Of a stretch of 64,000 nt of DNA, positions 8,766 to 16,771 are shown piece after piece. The position numbers were made by a program, and so were the translations under genes. Every line of letters starts with the position of its first letter. The first letter of the stretch is position 1. The DNA comes from Cryomorpha ignava. GTDB taxonomy: Bacteria > Bacteroidota > Bacteroidia > Flavobacteriales_D > Cryomorphaceae. The notes below the pieces were generated by a model, which saw nothing but the letters and a program-made list of their open reading frames with translations, had not been told where the DNA came from and made no database searches. The stretch spans positions 1 to 64,000 of the forward strand of contig NZ_JAAGVY010000027.1 of the NCBI RefSeq assembly GCF_010686655.1, given 5' to 3'.

Positions 8766-9197
8766 GAGGGTGGTTGGGTCTGTTTCGGCAATATGAGGTT
8801 TTTCCCTGATAGTATTCATGGCCGGAGGATTGAACTGATAATCTACCAATTGCATCATGGCAGTTTCAGTTGGCTTTCTCTTTCCTTTGGGATTTTCTTT
8901 GTCGTATTTCGCGAAGATGCGCAGCTTGCCAACCATCTTTTCGTGTGCGGTTCCCTTGATGTTGGCCTTAAATTCCTTTCTGTTTATCGTGTTGTAAATG
9001 GCAGTGGCCATGAGGGATGCTTTGCCAAATTGGGTTGAATTATTAAAGACCTCTATGTACTTGTCATCTTTGCCATTCTTGAGACCCTCTGATGTAAAGC
9101 CTCCAGGCAGGGAGGTTATAAAAACTCCGTTTAGTTTGCGGCCTACTACCTCTCCGAGTTTGCCGGTAAATGGGTTGATTCCGTGTTGCTTCGCCAT
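8751..9197 (-). CDS. conserved hypothetical protein of a Bacteroidota-type small family
   Basis: 148-aa protein beginning MAKQHGINPFTGKLGEVVGRK and continuing FNNSTQFGKASLMATAIY. The pattern (short basic start, a GKLG or GTIG turn, then NNxxxFGKA) resembles a common Bacteroidota family of small uncharacterised proteins whose function is not known. No signal peptide, no membrane segment. The C-terminus reads into a heptad repeat tract, so the native end may have been replaced. It is isolated, on the strand opposite its neighbours. Confidence 0.55.
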   Translation of the reverse strand: MAKQHGINPFTGKLGEVVGRKLNGVFITSLPGGFTSEGLKNGKDDKYIEVFNNSTQFGKASLMATAIYNTINRKEFKANIKGTAHEKMVGKLRIFAKYDKENPKGKRKPTETAMMQLVDYQFNPPAMNTIREKPHIAETDPTTLISFW

Positions 9198-9327
9198 GAT
9201 TTCTTCCTATTTGCGAATAGTCAGAAGAATAAGGGTAAAATGGTTCTAACTACTTGCTGGTGTTTAGTTAGCTAACGGTTAATTAGGGGTTGTAGTATGG
9301 TTGTATAGGAGTTGCACCGCCAGCAAC

Positions 9328-9371
9328 CCGCTAGCATGGCGCTATGATCGCGCTAGCATCGCGCTATGACC
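9328..9371. repeat. four tandem 11-base units (GCGCTAnnATN)
   Basis: Four contiguous 11-mers: CCGCTAGCATG, GCGCTATGATC, GCGCTAGCATC, GCGCTATGACC. Units 1 and 3 share TAGCAT and units 2 and 4 share TATGA, so it can also be read as two copies of a 22-base unit. The spacing is about one helical turn. It lies between the minus-strand hypothetical gene and the restriction operon. Confidence 0.6.
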
Positions 9372-9774
9372 TGTTTGTTTTTTGGTTGTTTTTAGAAGGA
9401 TGTGTGGCGGGTGACGTGACCATTTTTTGTTTTTTTGAATATTATGTAAGATAGGGAAATAGTTTGAGAAATGGAACTATGCGGGGAGAAAATTTATTTT
9501 TCTTACTTAATGAAAGCAACTGGTGTTATGCTTTAAGGGGTCTGTCAGTAAGCCTCTCTTACCTTCCTATAATTGGGAAGTTTAGAAAATTTCTCTCAGA
9601 GTTGATTGTCAAATTATATGCAATTGCCATTCCCAAGCTTTCAATATGTATTAATATATTTTTTTTGATATGGATTTTGCCAATGTTCCTTAGAAAACAT
9701 CAAGATAGAGACCATCTCAATGGGGGATTTCGTAATTTGTAATCATTCTACTTAAAAATTAAATCACTTTTTTA

Positions 9775-9805
9775 CTTGTCTTATTGAATTTTCATTTTAT
9801 ATTTG
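9775..9805 (+). promoter_or_regulatory. candidate promoter of the restriction-CBASS operon
   Basis: A -7 element TATATTTG (9798-9805), an exact TAnnTTTG match, with CTTG (9775-9778) 19 bases upstream as a -33-like element. It lies about 30 bases before the first S-like gene. It is the only clear promoter-like site I see at the head of the long plus-strand gene run. Confidence 0.45.
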
Positions 9806-9835
9806 TAGCCGTCGTACTCAATAAATAAGACAGAA

Positions 9836-10396
9836 ATGAAAACAGAGTTGAAAAATATTGCTAATATCCAAACCGGAGTTTTTGCTAAGGCTGTAGCAAA
9901 AGGGGATATGGTGTATTTACAACCCAAGTACTATGATGAAGACGGAAACCGGGTTACCGAAGTTGTCCCGGATCTGAATTCAATTGGGATTTCAGCTAAT
10001 CACCATTTGCAACCCGGAGATATATTGTTTTCATCTAAAGGTACTAAGAATTTTGCGACCTGTTTTGATGATGAAGACATGAACGCTGCGGCATCTACTT
10101 CTTTTTTTGTTGTCCGGTTGCAAGATAGGAATGTGCTCCCAGAATTTTTAACTTGGCACCTGAATCAACCAACAACCATGTCTTATTTAAAAGCCTTTGC
10201 GAAGGGTTCTTCGATACCTTCCATTTCAAAAGAAGTGCTCGGCAAAACGGAAATTACGGTTCCAAGTATTCAGAAGCAACAGTTGATCTGTAAAATAGCT
10301 AAGCTAACTACTTATGAAAAGCAAATCCATTCAAAGCTTATGGAACTCCGAAATGAATTTTACCAACAAAAACTTTATACCGCTTTAAACAACTAA
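9836..10396 (+). CDS. half-length type I restriction specificity (S) subunit
   Basis: 186-aa protein with a single target-recognition domain (TRD) followed by a coiled helix. Typical HsdS features are LKNIANIQTGVFAK at the start, LQPGDILFSSKGT in the middle, FAKGSSIPSISKEVLGKTEI and IQKQQLICKIAKL before the C-terminal helix. Normal HsdS has two TRDs and about 400 residues, so this is a half S. Half-S proteins can dimerise to recognise symmetric sites. It precedes hsdM by three bases, while a full two-TRD S follows hsdM. It may be an alternative specificity, a regulator, or the remnant of an older S gene. No truncation scar is visible and the frame is clean. Confidence 0.75.
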   Translation: MKTELKNIANIQTGVFAKAVAKGDMVYLQPKYYDEDGNRVTEVVPDLNSIGISANHHLQPGDILFSSKGTKNFATCFDDEDMNAAASTSFFVVRLQDRNVLPEFLTWHLNQPTTMSYLKAFAKGSSIPSISKEVLGKTEITVPSIQKQQLICKIAKLTTYEKQIHSKLMELRNEFYQQKLYTALNN

Positions 10397-10399
10397 AAA

Positions 10400-11971
10400 A
10401 TGGCAAACAAAATTACACAACAAGTCATTAATAACGCAGTTTGGAAAGCCTGCGACACATTTCGGGGAAGTATAGATCCAAGTGTTTATAAAGACTATGT
10501 GCTTACCATGCTTTTCATCAAATATCTTAGCGATGTGCATGACGACAAGTACGCAACGTATCTTGAAAAATACAATGGAGATGCAGAACGTGCGAAGCGC
10601 AGCATGCAGCACGAACGCTTTGTAGTTCCAGAGCAAAGCCATTTTAAATTCCTTTACAACAGCCGAAATGAATCTAATATTGGTGAGTTGATCAATATTG
10701 CTCTAACAGATTTGGAAGAGGCCAACCGCGAAAAACTTTACAGCGAAGATGGTGCGGGGATATTCCAAAACATCGATTTTAATAATAGCAAATTGGGCGA
10801 GCCAAAAGACAAAAATACCCGGCTTAAGAATCTACTGTTAGACTTCAATTCAGATAAACTGGATTTACGTCCATCACATTTGGATGGAAATGATATTATT
10901 GGCGGAGCTTATGAATACCTGATTGCCAATTTTGCCAGCGATGCGGGGAAGAAAGCGGGAGAATTTTTCACTCCAAGCGAAGTTTCAACCCTCTTGGCCA
11001 AACTCACTAAATCTAAGCCCGGTTCGCGCATCTGTGATCCAACTTGTGGTTCAGGATCATTGCTGATAAAAGCCGGAAATGAAGTTGGCTCACCCAATTT
11101 TTCGCTTTATGGACAAGAAGCCAATGGAAGCACCTGGGCTTTGGCTGTGATGAATATGTTTTTGCATGGATTTGACAATGCCACGATTCGTTGGGGAGAT
11201 ACCATTCGAAACCCGAAACTGAAAGAAGGGGATGAATTAATGAAATTCGACACGGTAATAGCAAACCCCCCGTTCTCATTAGATAAATGGGGTAAGGTAG
11301 AAGATAAAGAAGAAGGTAGAAACACCACTTCTTATGATCCTGAGACAGATCAATACAATCGTTTTTGGAGAGGTGTTCCACCTAAGAGCAAAGGCGATTG
11401 GGCATTTATAACCCACATGATCGAGACCACCTACGAAGGTACAGGCAAGGTGGGAGTTGTCGTGCCCCACGGTGTATTATTTCGAGGGGCGAGTGAAGGA
11501 AAAATTCGCAGAAAAGTGATTGAAGAAAACCTGTTGGAAGCGGTCATTGGCTTGCCGGCCAACTTGTTTTTTGGAACGGGGATCCCGGCAGCAATATTGA
11601 TTTTTAACAGAGGGAAGGCTGATAATACTGACGTTTTATTTGTGGACGCCAGCCAATGTTATGAGTCTGCTAAAAACCAGAATAAACTCCGGATGGAAGA
11701 AGACATTATCCCCATTGTAAAAGGCTATGAGGAGTTTAACCAAGGCAAATTAAAACCCGGAGTGGTAAAAGACAAATACAGCTATGTAGCGACTTCTGAA
11801 GAAATAGCGGAGAATGATTTTAACCTCAATATCCCTCGTTATGTGGACACTTTTGAGGAAGAGGCAGAGGTGGATATTGCTGCGGTGCAAAGTGAGATTG
11901 AAAGTTTGGAAGATGAATTGAAAAGTGTGCAGGAGGAGATAGGAAAGTACTTAAATCAATTGGTGGACTAA
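10400..11971 (+). CDS. hsdM: type I restriction-modification DNA methyltransferase (M subunit)
   Basis: 523-aa N6-adenine methyltransferase. The N-terminal HsdM helical domain begins ITQQVINNAVWKACDTFRG; the AdoMet motif I is CDPTCGSGSLLIKA near residue 212; the catalytic motif NPPF is near residue 288 (VIANPPFSLDKW). The C-terminus ends in a coiled coil (VQSEIESLEDELKSVQEEIG) that contacts S subunits. With S it methylates the recognition sequence and, with HsdR, forms the restriction complex. It overlaps hsdS by one base (TAATG). Full length. Confidence 0.95.
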   Translation: MANKITQQVINNAVWKACDTFRGSIDPSVYKDYVLTMLFIKYLSDVHDDKYATYLEKYNGDAERAKRSMQHERFVVPEQSHFKFLYNSRNESNIGELINIALTDLEEANREKLYSEDGAGIFQNIDFNNSKLGEPKDKNTRLKNLLLDFNSDKLDLRPSHLDGNDIIGGAYEYLIANFASDAGKKAGEFFTPSEVSTLLAKLTKSKPGSRICDPTCGSGSLLIKAGNEVGSPNFSLYGQEANGSTWALAVMNMFLHGFDNATIRWGDTIRNPKLKEGDELMKFDTVIANPPFSLDKWGKVEDKEEGRNTTSYDPETDQYNRFWRGVPPKSKGDWAFITHMIETTYEGTGKVGVVVPHGVLFRGASEGKIRRKVIEENLLEAVIGLPANLFFGTGIPAAILIFNRGKADNTDVLFVDASQCYESAKNQNKLRMEEDIIPIVKGYEEFNQGKLKPGVVKDKYSYVATSEEIAENDFNLNIPRYVDTFEEEAEVDIAAVQSEIESLEDELKSVQEEIGKYLNQLVD

Positions 11972-13191
11972 TGGCAGTTGAGACACTAAAAAGCATACCC
12001 TATTATGACATAAGAATTCCAAGTGAATGGGGTGTGTACAGATTGGAAGAAATTGTAAAAAAACCAATAGTTTATGGAATAGTACAGGCTGGTGTAGAAG
12101 TTTCAGATGGAGTCCCATATATCAAGAGTACTGATGTTGGTGGTGATATTAATATCGATAAATTGAGTAGAACATCCCTTGAAATCGCAAAGAAATATAA
12201 GCGATCGGAAGTTTTCCCAGGGGATATAGTTTTTTCTTTAAGGGGAAATATTGGTGAATTGAGTATAGTACCCTACGCCCTCTCGAAGGCAAACTTAACA
12301 CAAGGGACTGCGCGAATTTCCGTTGAAAATACCAAAGCGGATAGTCGCTTTGTGTCATATGCGCTTAAATCTTCACAAGTTTATAAAAGTATTATCAAAG
12401 CGTCAAAGGGTAGCACATTTAGCGAAATATCTCTTGGTGAATTGAGAAGGATACAAACTGCATTACCATCACTATCAGAACAAGAATCCATCGCAAAAGC
12501 CTTGAGTTTAATGGATGAAGCCATTAACACCAACAACCACCTTATCGCTCAAAAAGAGCTGCGCAAAAAATGGTTAATGCAGAATTTATTAACCGGCAAG
12601 AAGCGTTTGAAGGGGTTTTGTGGGGAGTGGAGGGAATATTCTTTGGGTGAAATGTTTTCTGAAAGAAATGAAAGGGAAACAGAAGGGCTTACTCTTTTAT
12701 CTATTGGCCAAAATGGTGTTTACCCGCAAAATCAATCTGTAAAAAAGGATACATCGAATGCTGACAAGTCAAAGTACAAAAAGATTTGCGTTGGCGATAT
12801 CGGATACAATACAATGCGGATGTGGCAGGGAAGAAGTGCTCTTTCCGGCCTGGAAGGGATAGTTAGCCCCTCATATACGATTGTAAGGGCAAAAAAAGGA
12901 GCAGACGCCTTATACTTCTCGTACTTTTTTAAGACTCCAAAAATGGTCAATCTCTTTTGGAGAAATTCCCAAGGTTTGGTTGGTGATACATTGAATTGTA
13001 AGTTCAAGGATTTCTCAATTGTAAAAGCAATCCTACCGCAAAAGGAAGAACAAGTGGCGATTGCTCGATTACTTCAAAAGGTGGATGAAGAAATGAATAT
13101 TCTGAGATCAAAAACCGAAAAATTAAGCGATCAGAAGAAATGGATGATGCAGGTTTTATTGACGGGTAAGAAACGATTAAAAATAAACTAA
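11971..13191 (+). CDS. hsdS: type I restriction specificity subunit (two TRDs)
   Basis: 406-aa specificity subunit with two target-recognition domains (about residues 10-175 and 215-375). Each is followed by a helical spacer ending in nearly the same motif: QNLLTGKKRLKGF near residue 208 and QVLLTGKKRLKIN at the extreme C-terminus. These internal repeats give the pseudo-twofold symmetry that reads a bipartite site. Complete, with no frameshift. The next gene of the restriction system, hsdR, is 5.7 kb away because the CBASS-like module and fic lie between. Confidence 0.92.
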   Translation: MAVETLKSIPYYDIRIPSEWGVYRLEEIVKKPIVYGIVQAGVEVSDGVPYIKSTDVGGDINIDKLSRTSLEIAKKYKRSEVFPGDIVFSLRGNIGELSIVPYALSKANLTQGTARISVENTKADSRFVSYALKSSQVYKSIIKASKGSTFSEISLGELRRIQTALPSLSEQESIAKALSLMDEAINTNNHLIAQKELRKKWLMQNLLTGKKRLKGFCGEWREYSLGEMFSERNERETEGLTLLSIGQNGVYPQNQSVKKDTSNADKSKYKKICVGDIGYNTMRMWQGRSALSGLEGIVSPSYTIVRAKKGADALYFSYFFKTPKMVNLFWRNSQGLVGDTLNCKFKDFSIVKAILPQKEEQVAIARLLQKVDEEMNILRSKTEKLSDQKKWMMQVLLTGKKRLKIN

Positions 13192-13202
13192 AATTGAAAA
13201 TT

Positions 13203-13445
13203 ATGCCAAAAAGGAAAGAAATACATGTAGTACCTAATGGTGATAGAGGTGGCTGGGATGCAAAAAAGAATAATGCTGAAAGAGCATCAAAGCACTTTGA
13301 TAAAAAAGATGAAGCGATGCAATGGAGCAAAGAGAGAGCGAAGAAAGATGGAGCAGAATTGATTCCCCATAAACGAGATGGGAAAATTCAAAACCCAAAC
13401 AGCTATGGCAATGATCCAAATCCGCCAAAAGACAAAAAGCACTGA
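13203..13445 (+). CDS. DUF2188 small protein
   Basis: 80-aa basic protein of the DUF2188 family, recognisable from IHVVPNGDRGGWDAKK, the alternating basic and acidic helix, and KKDGAELIPHKRDGKI. The function of the family is unknown; members are often found beside restriction and other mobile genes. I prefer ATG 13203 over TTG 13194 since the family begins at MPKR. It ends two bases before the patatin gene, so it is probably translated with the CBASS-like module, although it could equally be a passenger of hsdS. Confidence 0.75.
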   Translation: MPKRKEIHVVPNGDRGGWDAKKNNAERASKHFDKKDEAMQWSKERAKKDGAELIPHKRDGKIQNPNSYGNDPNPPKDKKH

Positions 13446-13447
13446 GT

Positions 13448-14464
13448 ATGTCGGAAAATAAACCGTTTAAAATATTATCAATTGATGGGGGCGGTATAAA
13501 AGGGCTGTACAGTGCTACCGTACTCTCGCGACTCGAAGAAAAGGCAGGAAGAAGGGCAGGAGAATGCTTCGATATGATTTGTGGAACATCTACTGGAGGT
13601 ATAATAGCCTTGGGAGTTGCATCAGGTGAAAAGGCTACAGACTTAGCTAAATTATATTCTGAACATGGGAAAAGTATCTTTCCCACAAGTAACTATCGTT
13701 TCTTTAGATATTTTCAATCTAAAATACAAGCTTTAAAACAAACTCTGTTTTGGGGAAAGTATTCGGCAAAGCAGTTAAAAAAACAACTAACCAATACATT
13801 TAAGGAAAAGAAATTAGGTGAGCTTGACAATTTAGTATGTATTCCAAGCTTTAACTTAACTTCTGGATTGCCACGCGTCTTCAAGTTCCCGCATAAAGAA
13901 GGTGGATTCTTTATGGACAAGGAAATTCCATTAGTTGACGCTGCTTTAGCAACCTCTGCTGCTCCTACATATCTACCCATACATGAGTATAACGACACAA
14001 TGTTTGTAGACGGGGGTGTCTGGGCAAATAACCCTTCATTGTGCGGTTTGTTAGAAGCTTTAAAATTTTTTGTTGGTGATGAAGGCAAAAATTATACCCA
14101 CGTTGAGCTTTTGTCTATTGCCAGTATATCTCAGGCCAGCGGATGGGCGGCTAAATCAAGAAAGAGAAGGTCTTTTATTGGATGGAAATCAAAGCTCATG
14201 CAAACATCCATGGATGGGCAAGCTTATTTCACCCATTTCTTTATTCAAAATGCGATAAAAAAAATTGACCCAAGGGCAAAATATGTGCGTATCGAATCTC
14301 CAAAACTCTCCTGTGAGCAAATGGAAGTTTTAGAAATGGACAGAGCTGATAAAAGGGCATTAGCGACACTTAAATCATTGGGTAATCAGGATGGATATAC
14401 AAATGCAAATATTGAAAGTGTAATGAATTTCTTTAAAACAGATAAAACCTATAAAACACAATAA
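13448..14464 (+). CDS. capV: CapV-like patatin phospholipase, CBASS effector
   Basis: 338-aa patatin-family phospholipase. The glycine-rich oxyanion motif DGGGIKGL is at residues 13-20, the nucleophile elbow GTSTGG at 46-51 (catalytic Ser48), and the second catalytic residue in VDGGVWANNP at 187-196 (Asp188). All are intact. In the Vibrio CBASS system CapV is activated by 3'3'-cGAMP and degrades membrane phospholipids, killing the infected cell; the same role is expected here because two CD-NTase genes follow. The gap to the first CD-NTase is one base. No transmembrane helix or N-terminal signal, so it is cytosolic until activated. Which cyclic nucleotide it senses cannot be told. Confidence 0.88.
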   Translation: MSENKPFKILSIDGGGIKGLYSATVLSRLEEKAGRRAGECFDMICGTSTGGIIALGVASGEKATDLAKLYSEHGKSIFPTSNYRFFRYFQSKIQALKQTLFWGKYSAKQLKKQLTNTFKEKKLGELDNLVCIPSFNLTSGLPRVFKFPHKEGGFFMDKEIPLVDAALATSAAPTYLPIHEYNDTMFVDGGVWANNPSLCGLLEALKFFVGDEGKNYTHVELLSIASISQASGWAAKSRKRRSFIGWKSKLMQTSMDGQAYFTHFFIQNAIKKIDPRAKYVRIESPKLSCEQMEVLEMDRADKRALATLKSLGNQDGYTNANIESVMNFFKTDKTYKTQ

Positions 14465-14465
14465 T

Positions 14466-15482
14466 ATGTCAAACTGCCACAACCTTTTTCAAACCTTTAA
14501 TCGAGAATTGAATATCAAGCCAACTAAGAAAAAGAGCTTGATGACATCTCGTGATAATCTAAGAGATGAGATTAGAGACTATTTCAAAAAAAATCATAGT
14601 GACTATATTCCTTTTTTCAGAGGGCAGGGATCGTACTCCTTAGGTACTATGATTCGCACCAAGGACGACACATGTGATCTTGATAACGGAGTGTATTTTT
14701 TCCCAAAGCCGAGTGCAACAGGAACCGCGCTTCAAGGTTGGGTATGGGATGCTGTTGAGGATGTTACATCGGTAAAGCCACAGCACAGACAGCGATGCAT
14801 TAGAGTTGTTTACGTAAATGATTACCACATTGATTTACCAGTTTATTATAAGAGTAGTAAAACTGACGACAACGAAAAGCCGCATATAGCAGTCAAAAAT
14901 GATGAATGGTCAAAGAGTGACCCAAAGGAGTTTAGCGATTGGTTTTACGATGTAAAAGACGCGAATGGTCAATTAGTGAGAATTGTAAGATATTTGAAGG
15001 CATGGTGTGATAACCGATCTAAAAAGATGCCAAATGGATTGACAATGACAGTTTTGGCAGCTCAGCAAATAGTATATAATGATCGAGACGATATTTGCCT
15101 TAGGGATACGCTTAAGAAAATTAGGACGAGCTTAAAAGCAGATTGGTCATGCGTGATGCCCACGACTCCTAAGGATGATTTGCTTGAGAATTTCGGCGGA
15201 AGTAAAGATTACTTTTTCGAATCTCTTCAAGCTCTTATTGAAGATGCGGATATAGCAATAGATTCAGAAAAAAACCAATTAAAGGCGAGTAAACTCTGGA
15301 AGAAACATTTGGGATCATACTATCCGGAAGGCGAGGATAAGGATGTTGATAAACAAGAATCTAAATTGTCTTTAATTGCTGCTTCGATTCTCACTGGTAA
15401 AGCTAAACTTGATGATCAAGGCATAATTCAGGAAAAGACCGGGGTCGGTCATTTGCCCCATAAAAATTTTGGAGGCCAATGA
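14466..15482 (+). CDS. CD-NTase 1 (cGAS/DncV-like cyclic nucleotide synthase) with C-terminal tail
   Basis: 338-aa DncV-like nucleotidyltransferase. Catalytic signature GSYSLGT at residues 55-61, metal-binding Asp71 and Asp73 (CDLDNGVYF) and third Asp123 (HIDLPVYY) are all present. A later SDPKEFSDWF block matches DncV (SDPKIVEDWF), followed by an RYLKAW helix. The expected reaction is cyclic di- or trinucleotide synthesis upon phage infection. After the core end (KASKLWKKHLGSYYPE) there is an extra tail of about 50 residues ending HKNFGGQ, absent from CD-NTase 2. In type II CBASS the CD-NTase C-terminus is the point of attachment for the E1/E2 machinery, so this tail probably engages the E2-like protein whose ATG overlaps its stop (ATGA). 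Confidence 0.88.
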   Translation: MSNCHNLFQTFNRELNIKPTKKKSLMTSRDNLRDEIRDYFKKNHSDYIPFFRGQGSYSLGTMIRTKDDTCDLDNGVYFFPKPSATGTALQGWVWDAVEDVTSVKPQHRQRCIRVVYVNDYHIDLPVYYKSSKTDDNEKPHIAVKNDEWSKSDPKEFSDWFYDVKDANGQLVRIVRYLKAWCDNRSKKMPNGLTMTVLAAQQIVYNDRDDICLRDTLKKIRTSLKADWSCVMPTTPKDDLLENFGGSKDYFFESLQALIEDADIAIDSEKNQLKASKLWKKHLGSYYPEGEDKDVDKQESKLSLIAASILTGKAKLDDQGIIQEKTGVGHLPHKNFGGQ

Positions 15483-15907
15483 GTTTTTTTAAAAAGAAAT
15501 ATATCAATCCATTAGTGATTGCGCATCGGGAGATGAAATTGCTAAACGCAAATTATTCATTTCTGGAATGCAAGATTCAAAATAGTGTATTGTACTGTTA
15601 TGGAAGCATTCAACCAACAGAAGAGTCTATAACATATGACTACCGGATTAGGTACATTCCTTCGATACGACCAACAGTTACAGTCACTAATCCGATAATC
15701 GTATACAATGATGATATTCATATGTACCCTGCGGATAATTCATTGTGCTTGTATCACAGCTCCGATTTAGTTTGGAATTCAACTTGCCATTTGTACAATA
15801 CAATTATTCCATGGACGCATGAATGGTTTGTGTTTTATGAGTTGTATAAAATTACGGGTAGGTGGCTTCATCCATTTGTACCACACAAAAAAGAAAAGAA
15901 GAAATAA
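15479..15907 (+). CDS. standalone E2-like protein of short type II CBASS
   Basis: 142-aa protein resembling bacterial E2 ubiquitin-conjugating-like enzymes. The core reads VTVTNPIIVYNDDIHMYP, then DNSLCLYHSSDLVW; His81 and Cys90 match the conserved HxYP...LCLY catalytic region, Cys90 being the predicted thioester residue. WTHEWFVFYELYKITGRW is the usual C-terminal helix of these CBASS E2s. There is no E1 domain and no JAB peptidase gene nearby, so this fits the short type II layout in which an E2 acts alone on the CD-NTase C-terminus. It overlaps CD-NTase 1 by four bases and abuts CD-NTase 2 with no gap. The basic KKEKKK end is notable. Confidence 0.78.
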   Translation: MSFFKKKYINPLVIAHREMKLLNANYSFLECKIQNSVLYCYGSIQPTEESITYDYRIRYIPSIRPTVTVTNPIIVYNDDIHMYPADNSLCLYHSSDLVWNSTCHLYNTIIPWTHEWFVFYELYKITGRWLHPFVPHKKEKKK

Positions 15908-16771
15908 ATGGGGAACGCACACAATCAATTTTTACAGTTTGAAAGGGCGATATCCCTGAGTCCTGTTAAAAAAAGAAAGCTAATAATATCTCGAAGAGCA
16001 TTGGAGAAGCGTATTCGTGAATACTTTAAGGCGCATGTCAACTTTCTTACGCCAAAATTTTATATTCAAGGCTCATTCAAAATGGGGACAATGGTCATTA
16101 AAAAAAATGGTACTTATGATGTTGATGTTGGCGTTTACTTTTTGGAGAAACCTAAGATAAAGGCCTTGAGCTTGCAGGCAAATGTATCGAAGGCAGTAAA
16201 TGGACACACGCGTGGTGGTGTAGGGCATCGAGAGAAGTGTATCCGTGTCATTTATCAAGGGGCCTTTGATGTTGATCTTCCTGTGTATTACAAAATACCG
16301 CAAGACAAGCATCCCTTCATAGCCACTAAGAAAGGCTGGCATCAAAGCGACCCCAAAGAATTGTGCGATTGGTTTGAAAAGAAACGGAAAGAAAAGGATA
16401 CTGATGGCCAGATGCTGCGGCTGGTGAAATATTTTAAAGCTTGGGCAAATCAAAGGGAGAAAAAAATGCCAAGTGGTATAGCGTTAAGCGTATGGGTGGC
16501 GAACCATTACAGGTTTAATAAGAGAGATGATATTGCATTTTTCGAAACTGCAAAGTCTATTAAAAGCAAATTTTGGTGGGAAGTGGTTTGTAAAAATCCT
16601 GCAACACCCGGTGATGATTTCTTAGCAAAATTGGATAGAAACCAAGTAAGCAATTTTAAAAAATCCTTTTATCTCTTAGTTAGCGAGGCAGAACAAGCTA
16701 TCCTGCAAGATAATCACATTAAAGCCTCATATATTTGGAGGCAGCAATTCGGAGAAAAATTCCCCACATGA
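15908..16771 (+). CDS. CD-NTase 2, tandem paralogue without C-terminal tail
   Basis: 287-aa nucleotidyltransferase collinear with CD-NTase 1: GSFKMGT at residues 55-61, Asp71 and Asp73 (YDVDVGVYF) and Asp123 (DVDLPVYY) occupy the same residue numbers. The SDPKELCDWF block and RLVKYFKAW helix are also shared. It ends shortly after KASYIWRQQFGEKF, where CD-NTase 1 has about 50 more residues. It looks catalytically intact, so the operon probably has two working synthases, perhaps with different products or triggers, or an obligate pair. Its stop overlaps the ATG of the GGDEF gene (ATGA). I cannot say which nucleotides either enzyme uses. Confidence 0.85.
   Translation: MGNAHNQFLQFERAISLSPVKKRKLIISRRALEKRIREYFKAHVNFLTPKFYIQGSFKMGTMVIKKNGTYDVDVGVYFLEKPKIKALSLQANVSKAVNGHTRGGVGHREKCIRVIYQGAFDVDLPVYYKIPQDKHPFIATKKGWHQSDPKELCDWFEKKRKEKDTDGQMLRLVKYFKAWANQREKKMPSGIALSVWVANHYRFNKRDDIAFFETAKSIKSKFWWEVVCKNPATPGDDFLAKLDRNQVSNFKKSFYLLVSEAEQAILQDNHIKASYIWRQQFGEKFPT

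Larger units (their letters stand above)
9198..9835. other. 638-base intergenic region before the restriction operon
   Basis: Contains an 11-base repeat (9328-9371) and a candidate promoter (9775-9805). An open frame on the plus strand (9464-9742, 92 codons) has hydrophobic stretches but resembles nothing, so I do not call it. The DNA is clearly more AT-rich after 9400. Confidence 0.5.

Noticed and set aside
9464-9742. 92-codon plus-strand frame before the restriction operon
   Set aside because: No ribosome site, no recognisable motif and AT-rich hydrophobic content. It could be chance.
16735-16767. Earlier ATG for the GGDEF protein
   Set aside because: It would overlap CD-NTase 2 by 37 bases and add residues with no membrane or domain role; the ATGA overlap at 16768 is the common coupling signal.
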